From NCBI GenBank assembly GCA_903869345.1, contig CAIPYM010000064.1, positions 1 to 35,473 of the forward strand: a DNA stretch of 35,473 nucleotides. The letters run 5' to 3'. Position numbers and translations under genes: made by a program. This document shows, piece after piece, positions 1 to 10,026 of the stretch. The first letter of the stretch is position 1, and each line of letters begins with the position of its first letter. This DNA comes from an uncultured Pseudomonadota bacterium (GTDB lineage: Bacteria > Pseudomonadota > Alphaproteobacteria > UBA9219). The notes beneath the pieces were generated by a model. The model saw only the letters and a program-made list of their open reading frames with translations, was not told the origin of the DNA and ran no database searches.

Positions 1-67
1 CTATGAGAAAATCCTCTCAGAGTGGCGAGATCACCCACACCTTTTTCACTCAAACCCTCTCCACTAC

Positions 68-607
68 TTATTGGGACCAAACAGCTAAGCCCTGAAAAAG
101 AGCAACCAAAAGAGTCATGATCACAATCCACGGGGAGGCCTCAAGCCCCAGAAGAGTCGCCCCCGCCAAAACGCGGATCACAAACCCCATGGCAAGGGTT
201 AAAACATCCAGAATCGCCGCGTGTTTGAGCCAAAGACAATAAAAAATTTGCAAGATGTAATAGGCGAGCGCGTACCCGATGAACGAGGGGGACAACAGAG
301 CGGCGCCCAAAAAGCCCCCTGTACTCAACAGCACGAACAGAACGGTCGCCAGCGTTAACGAAACCGCTCCGGACGCAAGGGGGCGGTGCCGTTTGATCGC
401 GTGCCTCTTGTCAGCATCACGATCAAAGAAATCATTGAGAATGTAGATGGAACTCGACAGCAGGCAAAACGCGAGAACACCCAGCCCGACGTCGGCAAGA
501 GGCCCTGCATGCCAGAGAGACGGATTGAAAAACAACGGAGCGGCCACAAAGCCGTTCTTGATCCACTGCTGGGGGCGCAACAAACGAACGGCGGCGGAGA
601 GATTCAT
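68..607 (-). CDS. UbiA-family prenyltransferase, decaprenyl-phosphate phosphoribosyltransferase-like; C-terminal part missing (possible frameshift near 68-100 plus window edge)
   Basis: N-terminal LLRPQQWIKNGFVAAPLFF and NDFFDRDADKRHAIKRHRPLASG (NDxxDxxxD prenyl-diphosphate motif). Multiple hydrophobic segments. ORF stops at 182 aa, well short of the family's usual ~290 aa. ATG at 607 preferred over TTG at 616. Confidence 0.75.
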   Translation of the reverse strand: MNLSAAVRLLRPQQWIKNGFVAAPLFFNPSLWHAGPLADVGLGVLAFCLLSSSIYILNDFFDRDADKRHAIKRHRPLASGAVSLTLATVLFVLLSTGGFLGAALLSPSFIGYALAYYILQIFYCLWLKHAAILDVLTLAMGFVIRVLAGATLLGLEASPWIVIMTLLVALFQGLAVWSQ

Positions 608-772
608 GGGAAGCAACCGGAAACGGAGAAAAAAGCCCCGGCGGGAGGAAGTTGACCGTAGTTTTCAGGCCTCCTAAAAGCAAGCCACACGTTTTAAGGC
701 GAGTCGTTCTTCGCAGGACGGCGTTCTGACGATTGCCCCCCTTCCCACAGAAAACAGAGGAGAAGAAACGTT

Positions 773-2836
773 ATGCGCTACGCATTAAGCTTTCTTCTCT
801 TTTTCATGGTGGGCGTCCCCTTGAACGAGCCGCTTATGGCGGGCGCAGCGCTCATGGCGGGCGTTGTGATTTTCTGCGGTGAGGTGCGGCGCGACCGGCG
901 AACATGGGCGATCCTGGTCCTTCTTTTAGGGCTTGCCTGCCTTCTGCACGGGACCTTTCCGCGCACCCAGATCCCGCAAGGCCAGAATGTTTTTGTCGAA
1001 AAAGGCGACGGTGAACCGCTCAGCCAAACCCTGCCGCCACCTGTTTACAAGGCGATGCACGACGACTTTCTTCAAGCCTATCCCGTTGAAAAACGGTGTG
1101 ATCCCAAAGCGGGAGGGTGTTGGTTGGCTGGGGGTGTGCCCTCCTCGCCGTTTGCTTTTTCGGCCGATGACCTTTGGCATCAAGGCCCCCTGTCGCGTTT
1201 CGTCGCTACAATTGATTTCAAGAACATTCGCGATATCGGCGCGGGATTTATAAATGACTCGGCTTACAATTGGTTTTGGACCTCGGACCTGCAACGCGAA
1301 CACGCCCCGTTCTTCGTCGTCTACGATGTGCCGGAATCCCTGCAAGGCAGTCGGTTGTGTTGGCAAGGGCCCACGTTGTGGGAGGTCGAGGACCACACCT
1401 ACACGTCGCTTCGTCACGACACGGTGGCGTGCAAGGACATCACGGCGAATGACGTCAACAAACGTTTGTACGCGTACAGTTTTTCACCCGTGCCGCTGAC
1501 GATGAAACTCGAGAAGAGCCTGACGCTCCGCGTTCTTGACGGCGCGTACGATGCGCTTCGGCTGTTGCTCCTTGTTCTTTTTGTCGGGGTCGGAGTCAAA
1601 ATCAAACCCCGAGCCCTGCCCTATCCCCTGTTTTGCATGTTTAGCATGCTGCTTATGGTGGCCTTTTTGCACCCCGTCTTCATTTGGGGAACCCCTCTTT
1701 TTAGTGGTGGCGATGATGGGTTGACCCACCACGGTTTTTCACGCGCCATGCTGCAAGCGCTTATGCGCGGGGATTGGGTCGAAACGTTGCGCGGTGTGGA
1801 AAGCGTCTATTATTTTATGCCCGGCTTGCGTTATGTGCTTATGCTGGAGCAGGCGCTTTTCGGCGAAAAAGTTTACCTGACATTGTTGGTGATTGCACTC
1901 TTTCCTCTGGTGATTGGTTGGGTTTTGGGGCTGCTGACAACCCCCGCGTTGGGACGCAAAGGGGCTCTTCTGTTCGTCGCCCTGGGGTTCGTGCCGGTTA
2001 CACTGGTTGCGAAGATTTTGGCCGCTTATGGCTTTTCGGCTTACACGTTTCTCACCATCGGCCTCGGGGGGTTCCCGGAACCGTTCGGGTATCTCACCTT
2101 TCTGACGGCCTTCGGTTGCGTGGTGATGGGGCTTGAGAAACGCGCATCGATTCCTTGGTGGATGGGGGCCGGGCTGGTCCTGGCCTTGTCCGTCTTTCTC
2201 CGGCCCAACCTTGCGGTCGCGGCCGCCGTTCTCATCCCGGCCACAAGCTTCATGCTGATTCGCGAGCGGCGATGGGTTGAAACAGGGGCCCTCGGAACCG
2301 GGTTTAGCACGTTGGCTCTGGTGCCCCTCCACAACTTTGTTTTTGGCCATACGTTTGTTCCCCTCACGGCGGCGGCTACGATCAAAGAAAATCTTCTTAC
2401 GCCCCCGTCCACGTACCTTCATGCCGCGTCCACGTTTCTCGGAATCGGTAACGATCCATGGGCCCCTCAAAAAGTTGGGGAGCAGATTCTGAACTGGCTG
2501 GTCAACCTGGGCAATGGCCCTATCGACGTTTCGTTCTTGGGGCGCTTCGGATCCGGGACCTTGCAACACGTGCTCTTCATGATGCTTTTCCTTTTTGCGG
2601 CCCTCGTGAAGTTGCCCGTGCTGGCCCCTCTGGGGGCATCGTTGATCAGCGTCTCGCGGCGCTTACGTCTTGCGGCGCTGGTTTGCGTGGGGTTGCAGGC
2701 ACCGCTTTTCTTCTATCACCCCGCCAAGCGGTATGCGTTTTTGGCGTGGCTGCTTACGCTCGTGGTCGCGGTGGCTTGGTATTGGCACCTGTCCAACCGG
2801 AGGAAGCAAACCCAAGGCTTTGCCTCCGCGTTCTAA
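773..2836 (+). CDS. Large polytopic membrane protein, candidate GT-C-type glycosyltransferase
   Basis: 687 aa, many TM segments. SGGDDGLTHHGFSRAML acidic loop followed by VESVYYFMPGLRYVLMLEQALFG, typical of GT-C first-loop architecture. ~190-aa soluble N-terminal insertion with four Cys. Confidence 0.6.
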   Translation: MRYALSFLLFFMVGVPLNEPLMAGAALMAGVVIFCGEVRRDRRTWAILVLLLGLACLLHGTFPRTQIPQGQNVFVEKGDGEPLSQTLPPPVYKAMHDDFLQAYPVEKRCDPKAGGCWLAGGVPSSPFAFSADDLWHQGPLSRFVATIDFKNIRDIGAGFINDSAYNWFWTSDLQREHAPFFVVYDVPESLQGSRLCWQGPTLWEVEDHTYTSLRHDTVACKDITANDVNKRLYAYSFSPVPLTMKLEKSLTLRVLDGAYDALRLLLLVLFVGVGVKIKPRALPYPLFCMFSMLLMVAFLHPVFIWGTPLFSGGDDGLTHHGFSRAMLQALMRGDWVETLRGVESVYYFMPGLRYVLMLEQALFGEKVYLTLLVIALFPLVIGWVLGLLTTPALGRKGALLFVALGFVPVTLVAKILAAYGFSAYTFLTIGLGGFPEPFGYLTFLTAFGCVVMGLEKRASIPWWMGAGLVLALSVFLRPNLAVAAAVLIPATSFMLIRERRWVETGALGTGFSTLALVPLHNFVFGHTFVPLTAAATIKENLLTPPSTYLHAASTFLGIGNDPWAPQKVGEQILNWLVNLGNGPIDVSFLGRFGSGTLQHVLFMMLFLFAALVKLPVLAPLGASLISVSRRLRLAALVCVGLQAPLFFYHPAKRYAFLAWLLTLVVAVAWYWHLSNRRKQTQGFASAF

Positions 2837-2965
2837 ACACGCCCTGTGTGTGGGAAAGCCCGGATAGAACAAGAGCCCCCGCCTTGCATGAAGGTGCCTG
2901 CCCCTTTAGCGTAGCCTGCATGAAGCCGCTCTGCGCCTGCGCGGGAGCATGCCCAAGGATTGTCC

Positions 2966-4159
2966 ATGTTCCCCTCATCGCTCCTCCGTCCCCCGTCCCT
3001 CGTTGTTCTGACGCTCGTCCTTGCTTTGGCCGCGTGTGACAACAAGCCCGCGACACCCCCACCCTCCCCTCCGCCCGAGGTGAAGGTTGTCACGATGACC
3101 CCTGAGCGGGTTGCCGTCACCACGGAACTTCCAGGGCGAACGTCCGCGTTTCGTGTGGCCGAAGTGCGGCCCCAGGTGAGTGGCATTATTCTGAAACGCC
3201 TCTTTACCGAAGGCGGACCCGTTAAAGCGGGCGAGGCGCTTTATCGGATTGATCCCGCTCCCTATGCCGCTGCGTTGCAGAGCGCGAAAGCTGCGCTCAC
3301 CAAGGCCACGGCTACGGCTAACGCTGCTGCTGTCAAAGCCAAGCGGTACCGTGAGCTTGTAAACCGCGACGTTGTGAGCCGCCAAGCGTTTGATGATGTG
3401 ATGGCCGCCGAAGCCGAATCCGCCGCGCAAGTGGGCGTGGCCAAGGCAGCGGTGGACACCGCCAAAATCAACTTGATGTACACCAACGTGCTCTCGCCCC
3501 TGGACGGGATGATCGGCAGTTCCGCGTTTACGGAAGGGGCGCTAGCGACCGCCAACCAAACCGCGCCGCTGGCGACCGTGACCCAGCTGGACCCCATGTA
3601 CGTGGACGTGACTCAATCCAGCGCGGAGCTTTTGCGCCTTCGCCGCGCGATTGCGGCGGGCACGTTGCAAGGGGCGGATGCCGCACAAGCCCCCGTGACG
3701 TTGCGGCTCGACGACGGGCAGCTGTATGCCGAGAAAGGCAAGCTGCAGTTCTCCGACGTCACGGTGGATCCCACGACGGGCTCGGTGCGTCTTCGCGCGG
3801 TGTTTCCAAACCCGCAGCATGACCTGCTGCCGGGGCTTTTTGTCCGCGCGGTGATTGAGCAAGCGGTGCAAGACAATGCACTGACGGTGCCTCAGACGGC
3901 GCTTGTCCGACAACCCGACGGCAGCGCCGCCGTGTGGGTCGTGGATCCTGACAACATGGTCTCTCTGCGCTCGATTACGGTGGGGGCGACGCAGGGCGCA
4001 ACGTGGAGGGTAACGAATGGCCTCACGGCTGGAGAGCGCGTTGTGACGGAGGGTCTGCAGAAAATCCGCCCTGGGATGAAGGTCCGCTTCGCGCCTGAAT
4101 CCGAACAAGCTCCGGCCATCCCCTCGGCTCCCGCCCAGGATGCACACCCCGCGACCTAG
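2966..4159 (+). CDS. RND efflux periplasmic adaptor (membrane fusion) lipoprotein, AcrA-like
   Basis: Lipobox LALAACD. ELPGRTSAFRVAEVRPQVSGIILKRLFTEGGPVKAGEALYRIDPAPY is typical MFP biotinyl-lipoyl/barrel sequence. ATG 2966 preferred over TTG 2960. Confidence 0.9.
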   Translation: MFPSSLLRPPSLVVLTLVLALAACDNKPATPPPSPPPEVKVVTMTPERVAVTTELPGRTSAFRVAEVRPQVSGIILKRLFTEGGPVKAGEALYRIDPAPYAAALQSAKAALTKATATANAAAVKAKRYRELVNRDVVSRQAFDDVMAAEAESAAQVGVAKAAVDTAKINLMYTNVLSPLDGMIGSSAFTEGALATANQTAPLATVTQLDPMYVDVTQSSAELLRLRRAIAAGTLQGADAAQAPVTLRLDDGQLYAEKGKLQFSDVTVDPTTGSVRLRAVFPNPQHDLLPGLFVRAVIEQAVQDNALTVPQTALVRQPDGSAAVWVVDPDNMVSLRSITVGATQGATWRVTNGLTAGERVVTEGLQKIRPGMKVRFAPESEQAPAIPSAPAQDAHPAT

Positions 4160-4168
4160 GATTTCCGC

Positions 4169-7100
4169 ATGCTGTCACACTTTTTCATTGATCGTCCCGT
4201 CTTCGCCTGGGTCATCGCGCTGATCATCATGCTGGCGGGCGGGCTGGCCATTCTGGAACTGCCCATTGCGCAATACCCCCCGATTGCCCCCCCGGCCATT
4301 TCGGTGGTCGCCAACGCTCCGGGCGCCTCCGCGCAGTCCCTGGAAAACACGGTGACACAAGTCATTGAACAAAAAATGAACGGCCTGGATGGGTTGCGCT
4401 ACATGGCCTCGTCGAGCGATTCCTCGGGGAACGCCACGATCACCCTCACGTTTGCGGCCGGAACCAACCCCGACATCGCGCAAGTGCAAGTCCAGAACAA
4501 GCTCCAACTCGCGATGCCCCTGTTGCCGCAGGATGTTCAACGGCGTGGCGTGGTGGTCAGCAAGGCCGTCAAGAGCTTCCTGATGGTCGCGGCGTTTGTG
4601 TCGAACGACGGACGCCTCAGCCAGTACGACATTGCGGACGTTGTGGCCTCGACCGTCCAAGACCCTCTCAGCCGCGTGAACGGCGTGGGGGAGATTACCC
4701 TGTTCGGGCAACAGCACGCGATGCGGGTCTGGTTGGACCCGAACAAGCTCACCAGCTTTGGGCTCACGACCACCGACATCGTCAACGCGATCACGGCCCA
4801 GAACGCCGAAGTCTCGGCGGGGCAGTTGGGCGGCGCACCCGCTGTGCCGGGCCAGCAACTCAACGCGACGATCATCGCCCAAACCCGCCTCGCCAGTGCT
4901 GAAGAGTTCGGCAAGATTCTTGTGCGCGTGAACCCGGACGGCTCGCTGTTGCGTCTGTCGGATGTCGCCCGCATTGAGGTCGGGGCCGAGGCGTACGACA
5001 TCATCAGCCGGTACAACGGCAAACCTGCGGCAGGCTTGGCGATCAAATTGGCCTCAGGTGCAAATGCGCTCGATACCGCCAAGGCCGTCCGTGCGCGCCT
5101 TGCCGAGCTGCAACCGTTCTTCCCGGCGGGCATGGAGGTCTATTACCCCTATGACACGACGCCGTTTGTGCGCCTGTCCATTCAGGAGGTCGTCAAGACC
5201 CTTGCCGAGGCCGTGGGCCTGGTCTTCCTAGTGATGTTCCTCTTTTTGCAAAACTTCCGAGCGACTCTTATTCCCACGATTGCGGTGCCCATTGTTCTGC
5301 TGGGGACGTTCGGGATTCTCGCGGCGTTTGGGTTTTCCATCAACACGCTGACGATGTTCGGACTCGTGCTCGCCATCGGCCTCTTGGTGGATGACGCAAT
5401 TGTCGTTGTCGAAAACGTGGAGCGCGTCATGCACGAGGAGGGCCTACCCCCCTACGAAGCGACGCGCAAATCCATGGACCAGATCACGGGGGCCCTGGTC
5501 GGCATTGGGCTTGTTCTGTCGGCCGTGTTCATCCCCATGGCGTTTTTCGGCGGATCGGTCGGGGTTATTTACCGGCAATTTTCGATCACGTTGGTATCGT
5601 CCATGGGGCTGTCGGTGTTGGTCGCCTTGATCCTTACCCCGGCGCTCTGCGCGACGCTTTTGAAAGCCCCCTCCGCCGTGGACGACGCACCCAAAACGGG
5701 CTTTTTCGGGGTGTTCAACCGCCTTTTTGACCGCAGCCAAACGCTCTACCGCCAGAGCGTGCGCGGCCTTTTGGGTCGGCCTAAGCGGTTCTTCGTCCTG
5801 TTCCTGATGCTGGTTGGGCTTTTGGGGGTCCTGGGAATGCGCCTGCCGACGGCCTTCCTGCCCGACGAGGACCAGGGGATTTTGTTCACGCAAGTGATGG
5901 CTCCCCCCGGCGCGACGCTGGAGCGCACGCTGGAGGTCGTCAAGCAGGTGGAGAGTCATTATCTGAACGACGAAAAAGACACCGTGAACGGTCTGTTTTC
6001 CGTGACGGGCTACAGCTTCAGCGGACGCGGGCAGAACGCGGCACTGATGTTCGTGAACCTCAAAGACTGGTCGGTTCGCACGAGTGCAGACAAGAAAGTG
6101 AACGCCATCATGGGGCGTGCCATGCGGTCGTTCGCGGGGATCAAGGACGCGATGGTTTTCGCGTTTGCACCCCCGGCGGTGATTGAACTCGGGAACGCCT
6201 CGGGGTTTGATTTTCAACTTGTGGACCGAACGGGGCTCGGCCACGAGACGTTGATGCAGGCACGGAATCAGGTGTTGGGCATGGCCGCACAAGAGAAAAC
6301 GTTGGTCGGAGTCCGCCCCAACGGGCTCGACGATACGCCGCAGTTCCGACTGGACATTGACCGACCCAAGGCGAGTGCCCTGGGTGTCAAGTTGGATGAC
6401 ATCAACACGACGCTGAGCGCTGCGTGGGGCGGGGCGTACGTCAACGATTTCATGGACCGGGGCCGTGTGAAAAAAGTTTTCGTTCAATCCGATGCGCCGT
6501 ACCGCATGGTACCCACTGATTTGGACCGGTGGTTCATCCGCAACGCCAAGGGCGACATGACGCCGTTTTCCTCGTTTGCCACCTCGGGCTGGACGTACGG
6601 CTCGCCGCGCCTGGAGCGGTACAACGGCGTGTCTTCCCTCAACATCCTGGGCCAACCCGCGCCGGGTCGCAGTTCCGGTGAGGCGATGGCCACGATGGAG
6701 CGATTCGCCACCCAGTTGCCGCCGGGGATTGGCTACGAATGGAACGGCCTGTCGTTTGAGGAGCGGCTTTCGGGCTCACACGCCCCGGCGCTGTACGCGA
6801 TTTCCATTCTGGTCGTCTTCTTGTGCCTTGCGGCGCTCTACGAAAGCTGGGCGATTCCCTTCGCGGTCCTCTTGGTGGTGCCGCTGGGAATCTTCGGCGC
6901 GGTTCTGGCCACGCTGATGCGCGGGTTGCCAAACGACGTTTATTTCCAAGTGGGCCTTCTGACGACCGTCGGTCTTTCGGCGAAAAACGCCATTCTGATC
7001 GTGGAGTTTGCCAAAGCCTTGCGGAAAGAGGGCCGATCCACGCTGGAGGCCGCCCTGGAAGCCGCGCGGCAACGGCTTCGGCCCATTCTCATGACATCGT

Positions 7101-7300
7101 TTGCGTTCATCCTGGGTGTCTTGCCGTTGGCCGTAGCGAACGGGGCGGGATCAGGGGGCCAGAACGCGATTGGCGTCGGCGTCATGGGCGGGATGATCGC
7201 GGCCACGATCTTGGGAATCTTTTTCGTGCCCCTGTTCTTTTGGGGAGTCATGAGCCTCAGCGGTTCCAAAGACCTGCGCGAGGCCACGGTTGAGGGGTAG
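4169..7300 (+). CDS. RND efflux inner-membrane transporter, AcrB/HAE1-like
   Basis: [25 protein letters not shown] start. Proton-relay [17 protein letters not shown] (Asp-Asp) and [14 protein letters not shown] (Lys). 1043 aa. Confidence 0.96.
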   Translation: MLSHFFIDRPVFAWVIALIIMLAGGLAILELPIAQYPPIAPPAISVVANAPGASAQSLENTVTQVIEQKMNGLDGLRYMASSSDSSGNATITLTFAAGTNPDIAQVQVQNKLQLAMPLLPQDVQRRGVVVSKAVKSFLMVAAFVSNDGRLSQYDIADVVASTVQDPLSRVNGVGEITLFGQQHAMRVWLDPNKLTSFGLTTTDIVNAITAQNAEVSAGQLGGAPAVPGQQLNATIIAQTRLASAEEFGKILVRVNPDGSLLRLSDVARIEVGAEAYDIISRYNGKPAAGLAIKLASGANALDTAKAVRARLAELQPFFPAGMEVYYPYDTTPFVRLSIQEVVKTLAEAVGLVFLVMFLFLQNFRATLIPTIAVPIVLLGTFGILAAFGFSINTLTMFGLVLAIGLLVDDAIVVVENVERVMHEEGLPPYEATRKSMDQITGALVGIGLVLSAVFIPMAFFGGSVGVIYRQFSITLVSSMGLSVLVALILTPALCATLLKAPSAVDDAPKTGFFGVFNRLFDRSQTLYRQSVRGLLGRPKRFFVLFLMLVGLLGVLGMRLPTAFLPDEDQGILFTQVMAPPGATLERTLEVVKQVESHYLNDEKDTVNGLFSVTGYSFSGRGQNAALMFVNLKDWSVRTSADKKVNAIMGRAMRSFAGIKDAMVFAFAPPAVIELGNASGFDFQLVDRTGLGHETLMQARNQVLGMAAQEKTLVGVRPNGLDDTPQFRLDIDRPKASALGVKLDDINTTLSAAWGGAYVNDFMDRGRVKKVFVQSDAPYRMVPTDLDRWFIRNAKGDMTPFSSFATSGWTYGSPRLERYNGVSSLNILGQPAPGRSSGEAMATMERFATQLPPGIGYEWNGLSFEERLSGSHAPALYAISILVVFLCLAALYESWAIPFAVLLVVPLGIFGAVLATLMRGLPNDVYFQVGLLTTVGLSAKNAILIVEFAKALRKEGRSTLEAALEAARQRLRPILMTSFAFILGVLPLAVANGAGSGGQNAIGVGVMGGMIAATILGIFFVPLFFWGVMSLSGSKDLREATVEG

Positions 7301-7370
7301 AACCCATCGCCAATCAAGGTGTCCTCGATTTTCAGGTACAACGGTTGCGGAAGACACGGCGGTGTCCCAC

Positions 7371-7385
7371 CTCCCCTCGGGGGAG
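7371..7385. repeat. REP-like palindrome CTCCCC-TCG-GGGGAG in cccacctcccctcgggggagagggttatg
   Basis: Perfect 6-bp inverted repeat in the acrB/ACT intergenic gap; overlaps the extreme end of the ORF-rich spacer. Resembles the common proteobacterial ctctccc...gggagaggg repeat. Confidence 0.45.
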
Positions 7386-7389
7386 AGGG

Positions 7390-7767
7390 TTATGCCCCCA
7401 GAGTCACCGTATGTCCCGCCTCACACCAGGCTTGAGCGGCAGACTCAACATCACGCGAGCGGACAAGAATCATGTCCGTATCGTACGAAGACAGAGCGAA
7501 GAGGCTGATCTTGGCGGTGGCCAAGGGCGCAGAAAGATCGGCCAGAACGCCCGTCAAGCTAAAGTCCAAAGGCCCCTGGACCTGAAAAGCCGCCCAACCG
7601 TGAGCGGCCTGTAAAGAGTCCACGTCAAAAGCCGAGCGAGGCCCCACCACCGTGACTTCACCCGGTGTCCGCAGAAAACAGAAAAACCCTTGTGCTGGAA
7701 TGGAGGGAACGAATCGCTCGTCCTTTTTAAGGATTGAAAGATCGCGTTCGATCAGCGAGAGGTGCAC
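7390..7767 (-). CDS. ACT-domain-like protein (CASTOR/ACT_7-like)
   Basis: LSLIERDLSILKKDERFVPSIP...GFFCFLRTPGEVTVVGP...GWAAFQVQGPLDFSLTGVLADLSAPLATAKISLFALSSYDTDMILVRSRDVESAAQAW is typical of small ACT-domain proteins. Confidence 0.75.
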   Translation of the reverse strand: MHLSLIERDLSILKKDERFVPSIPAQGFFCFLRTPGEVTVVGPRSAFDVDSLQAAHGWAAFQVQGPLDFSLTGVLADLSAPLATAKISLFALSSYDTDMILVRSRDVESAAQAWCEAGHTVTLGA

Positions 7768-7791
7768 GACCTGCCTTCCTCCACAAAAGAC

Positions 7792-9186
7792 TTACCCCTC
7801 CAACGCCTTCGCGATGGTCTCGCACATCTTCTTGGCATCGCCGAACAGCATCATCGTGTTGGGCTTGTAGAACAGCTCGTTCTCGACGCCCGCGTAGCCC
7901 GTGGCCATGGAGCGCTTGATGAACAGAACCGTTTTGGCCTTTTCGACATCCAGAACCGGCATCCCGAAAATCGGGGAGGTCGGGTCGGTCTTGGCCGCCG
8001 GGTTTGTCACGTCGTTCGCGCCAATCACCAGCACCGCGTCCGTCTGGCCGAAATCGCGGTTGATTTCCTCCAGCTCCAGGACTTCGTCGTAGGGCACGTT
8101 CGCCTCAGCCAAAAGGACGTTCATGTGCCCCGGCATGCGGCCCGCCACGGGGTGAATCGCGTACCGCACCGTCACGCCGTTCGCCTTCAGAAGGTCCGCC
8201 ACCTCACGCAGGGCATGCTGCGCTTGGGCCACGGCCATGCCGTATCCGGGCACGATGACGACGCTCGCGGCGTTCTTGAGGATAAAGGCCGCATCTTCCG
8301 CCGAACCGATCTTGACGGGCCGATCGTCGCCGCCCCGCGCTGCCGCCGCCGCGCCACCCTCGGCCCCAAAGCCGCCCAGAATCACGCTGATGATCGAGCG
8401 GTTCATGCCCCGGCACATGATTGTGCTGAGGATCGCGCCCGACGCGCCGACCAACGCGCCCGTGATGATCAACAGCGGGTTTTCCAGCGTGAACCCCGTC
8501 GCCGCTGCCGCCCAGCCCGAATAGCTGTTCAGCATGGAAATCACGACGGGCATATCCGCCCCGCCAATCGGCAAAATGAGGAGGAACCCAAGCGCCAACG
8601 TCACCGCCACGATGCCGTAGAAGGCCAAGTGCGACTGCGTCAGCACCAGCGCGACAATAAGCAAAAGGGCCAGAATCCCAAGCCCCAGATTGATGGGGTG
8701 CTGGAACTTGAACACGAGGGGCTTGCCCGTCACGAGCCCTTGCAGCTTGGCAAACGCCACCAAGGACCCCGTGAACGTGATCGCACCAATCGCAACGCCG
8801 AGCCCCATTTCGATGAGGCTGGAGGTTTGAATAAGCCCCTCCGCGCCGACCCCGAACGCCTCGGGCGACAAAAACGCTGCCGCCGCGACAAGCACCGCCG
8901 CAAGACCGACCAGCGAGTGGAACGCCGCCACCAACTGCGGCAACGCCGTCATTTTGATCGTCCGGGCCACAATCGCCCCGATGACTCCGCCCACCAGAAT
9001 GGCGATCCCGATTCCCGCAAACGCCTTGACCTCGGGCGCGAGCAGCGTTGTCCCGATAGCCAGCGCCATCCCAACGATGCCAAACAAATTCCCACGCCGC
9101 GCGGTCTCGGGTGACGCGAGGCCCCGCAGGGCAAGAATAAAGAGGACCCCGGAAACGAGGTACGCGAAAGCGCTAAGACTTGTCAT
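7792..9186 (-). CDS. pntB: NAD(P) transhydrogenase subunit beta
   Basis: MTSLSAFAYLVSGVLFILALRGLASPETARRGNLFGIVGM; GYGMAVAQAQHALREVADLL; VLVIGANDVTNPAA. Start set to the ATG at 9186. Confidence 0.97.
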   Translation of the reverse strand: MTSLSAFAYLVSGVLFILALRGLASPETARRGNLFGIVGMALAIGTTLLAPEVKAFAGIGIAILVGGVIGAIVARTIKMTALPQLVAAFHSLVGLAAVLVAAAAFLSPEAFGVGAEGLIQTSSLIEMGLGVAIGAITFTGSLVAFAKLQGLVTGKPLVFKFQHPINLGLGILALLLIVALVLTQSHLAFYGIVAVTLALGFLLILPIGGADMPVVISMLNSYSGWAAAATGFTLENPLLIITGALVGASGAILSTIMCRGMNRSIISVILGGFGAEGGAAAAARGGDDRPVKIGSAEDAAFILKNAASVVIVPGYGMAVAQAQHALREVADLLKANGVTVRYAIHPVAGRMPGHMNVLLAEANVPYDEVLELEEINRDFGQTDAVLVIGANDVTNPAAKTDPTSPIFGMPVLDVEKAKTVLFIKRSMATGYAGVENELFYKPNTMMLFGDAKKMCETIAKALEG

Positions 9187-9190
9187 CGAA

Positions 9191-9598
9191 TCACGAACCC
9201 TTCTTTCGGTACATCTGCAGCATGCGTTGGGTAACGATGAACCCGCCGAAAATGTTGACCGAGGCCAGCCCCACGGCCACGAGCCCCAGTCCAGTCGACG
9301 CCCCACCGTTTTCAAGGCCAGCGGCCAACAACGCCCCCACGATAATGACAGACGACACGGCGTTCGTGACGGCCATCAGGGGCGAATGCAACGCGGGTGT
9401 AACGCGCCACACGACGTAGTACCCCACGAAACACGCCAGCGCGAAAACCGTGAGTCCGGTCAGAAAAAAGCCGTGGGCGTCGGCCCCGCCCGACGTCCCC
9501 AACGTTTGGGCCTGCCCCGCCAAACGCAACGTGAAGTCCGCCAGCGCCTGCTGTTGAGCCGCCAGCGCGGTCAGGGTCGCCGCAAGGGATTCGGTCAT
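9191..9598 (-). CDS. pntAB: NAD(P) transhydrogenase subunit alpha, part 2 (membrane segment)
   Basis: [49 protein letters not shown] overlap with the upstream ORF. Confidence 0.93.
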   Translation of the reverse strand: MTESLAATLTALAAQQQALADFTLRLAGQAQTLGTSGGADAHGFFLTGLTVFALACFVGYYVVWRVTPALHSPLMAVTNAVSSVIIVGALLAAGLENGGASTGLGLVAVGLASVNIFGGFIVTQRMLQMYRKKGS

Positions 9599-10005
9599 TA
9601 CTCCATCCCCCGATTCCGATCATCGGTTCCCGAGTGCCCCGGCTCAAAGCTTCCCGACGGAACCAGTTGGTCCCCCGAAGACGATTCGGACACCCCCGGC
9701 AAGAGAGGCATGGGCGATTCCGTCCCCGACGGTGGTGCTTGGACATCCCCTGCACCCGAAGCCGGGGCTGAAGAAACGACCCCTGTTCGCGACTCAAGGG
9801 TTTCCAGCTTAACCGTCAGCTGGTCCACCCGATCCTGAAGGGCTTGAATCTGATTCGGTGCCTCGGTTGTGAGGGATGCGCCAGAGCCCTGAAAGAACAA
9901 CCAGGCAATGGCCAGAACGCAGGCCACGACCCCCAGGGCCAAAACCATAATCCAGGTTCCCACGCAGGACCTCGACGAACACGACTCGGATGAAAAATCA
10001 CTCAT
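9598..10005 (-). CDS. Small single-TM protein with short coiled coil and Pro/Ser-rich tail, inside the pnt operon
   Basis: TM segment [45 protein letters not shown] coiled coil. Stop codon overlaps the pntAB start. Confidence 0.7.
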   Translation of the reverse strand: MSDFSSESCSSRSCVGTWIMVLALGVVACVLAIAWLFFQGSGASLTTEAPNQIQALQDRVDQLTVKLETLESRTGVVSSAPASGAGDVQAPPSGTESPMPLLPGVSESSSGDQLVPSGSFEPGHSGTDDRNRGME

Positions 10006-10026
10006 GGTAATCTCCGGGGTAAGGGT

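Noticed and set aside
7762-9114. 450-aa plus-strand ORF antisense to pntB, and similar long antisense ORFs at 1739-2569, 5444-6655, 10246-11256, 12616-13629, 27386-28576, 30024-31277 and 33439-34800
   Set aside because: All are codon-phase-aligned opposite real genes. Antisense stops then correspond to TTA, CTA and TCA sense codons, which a GC-rich genome avoids. Translations are Arg/His/Gln/Pro-rich with no recognisable domains.
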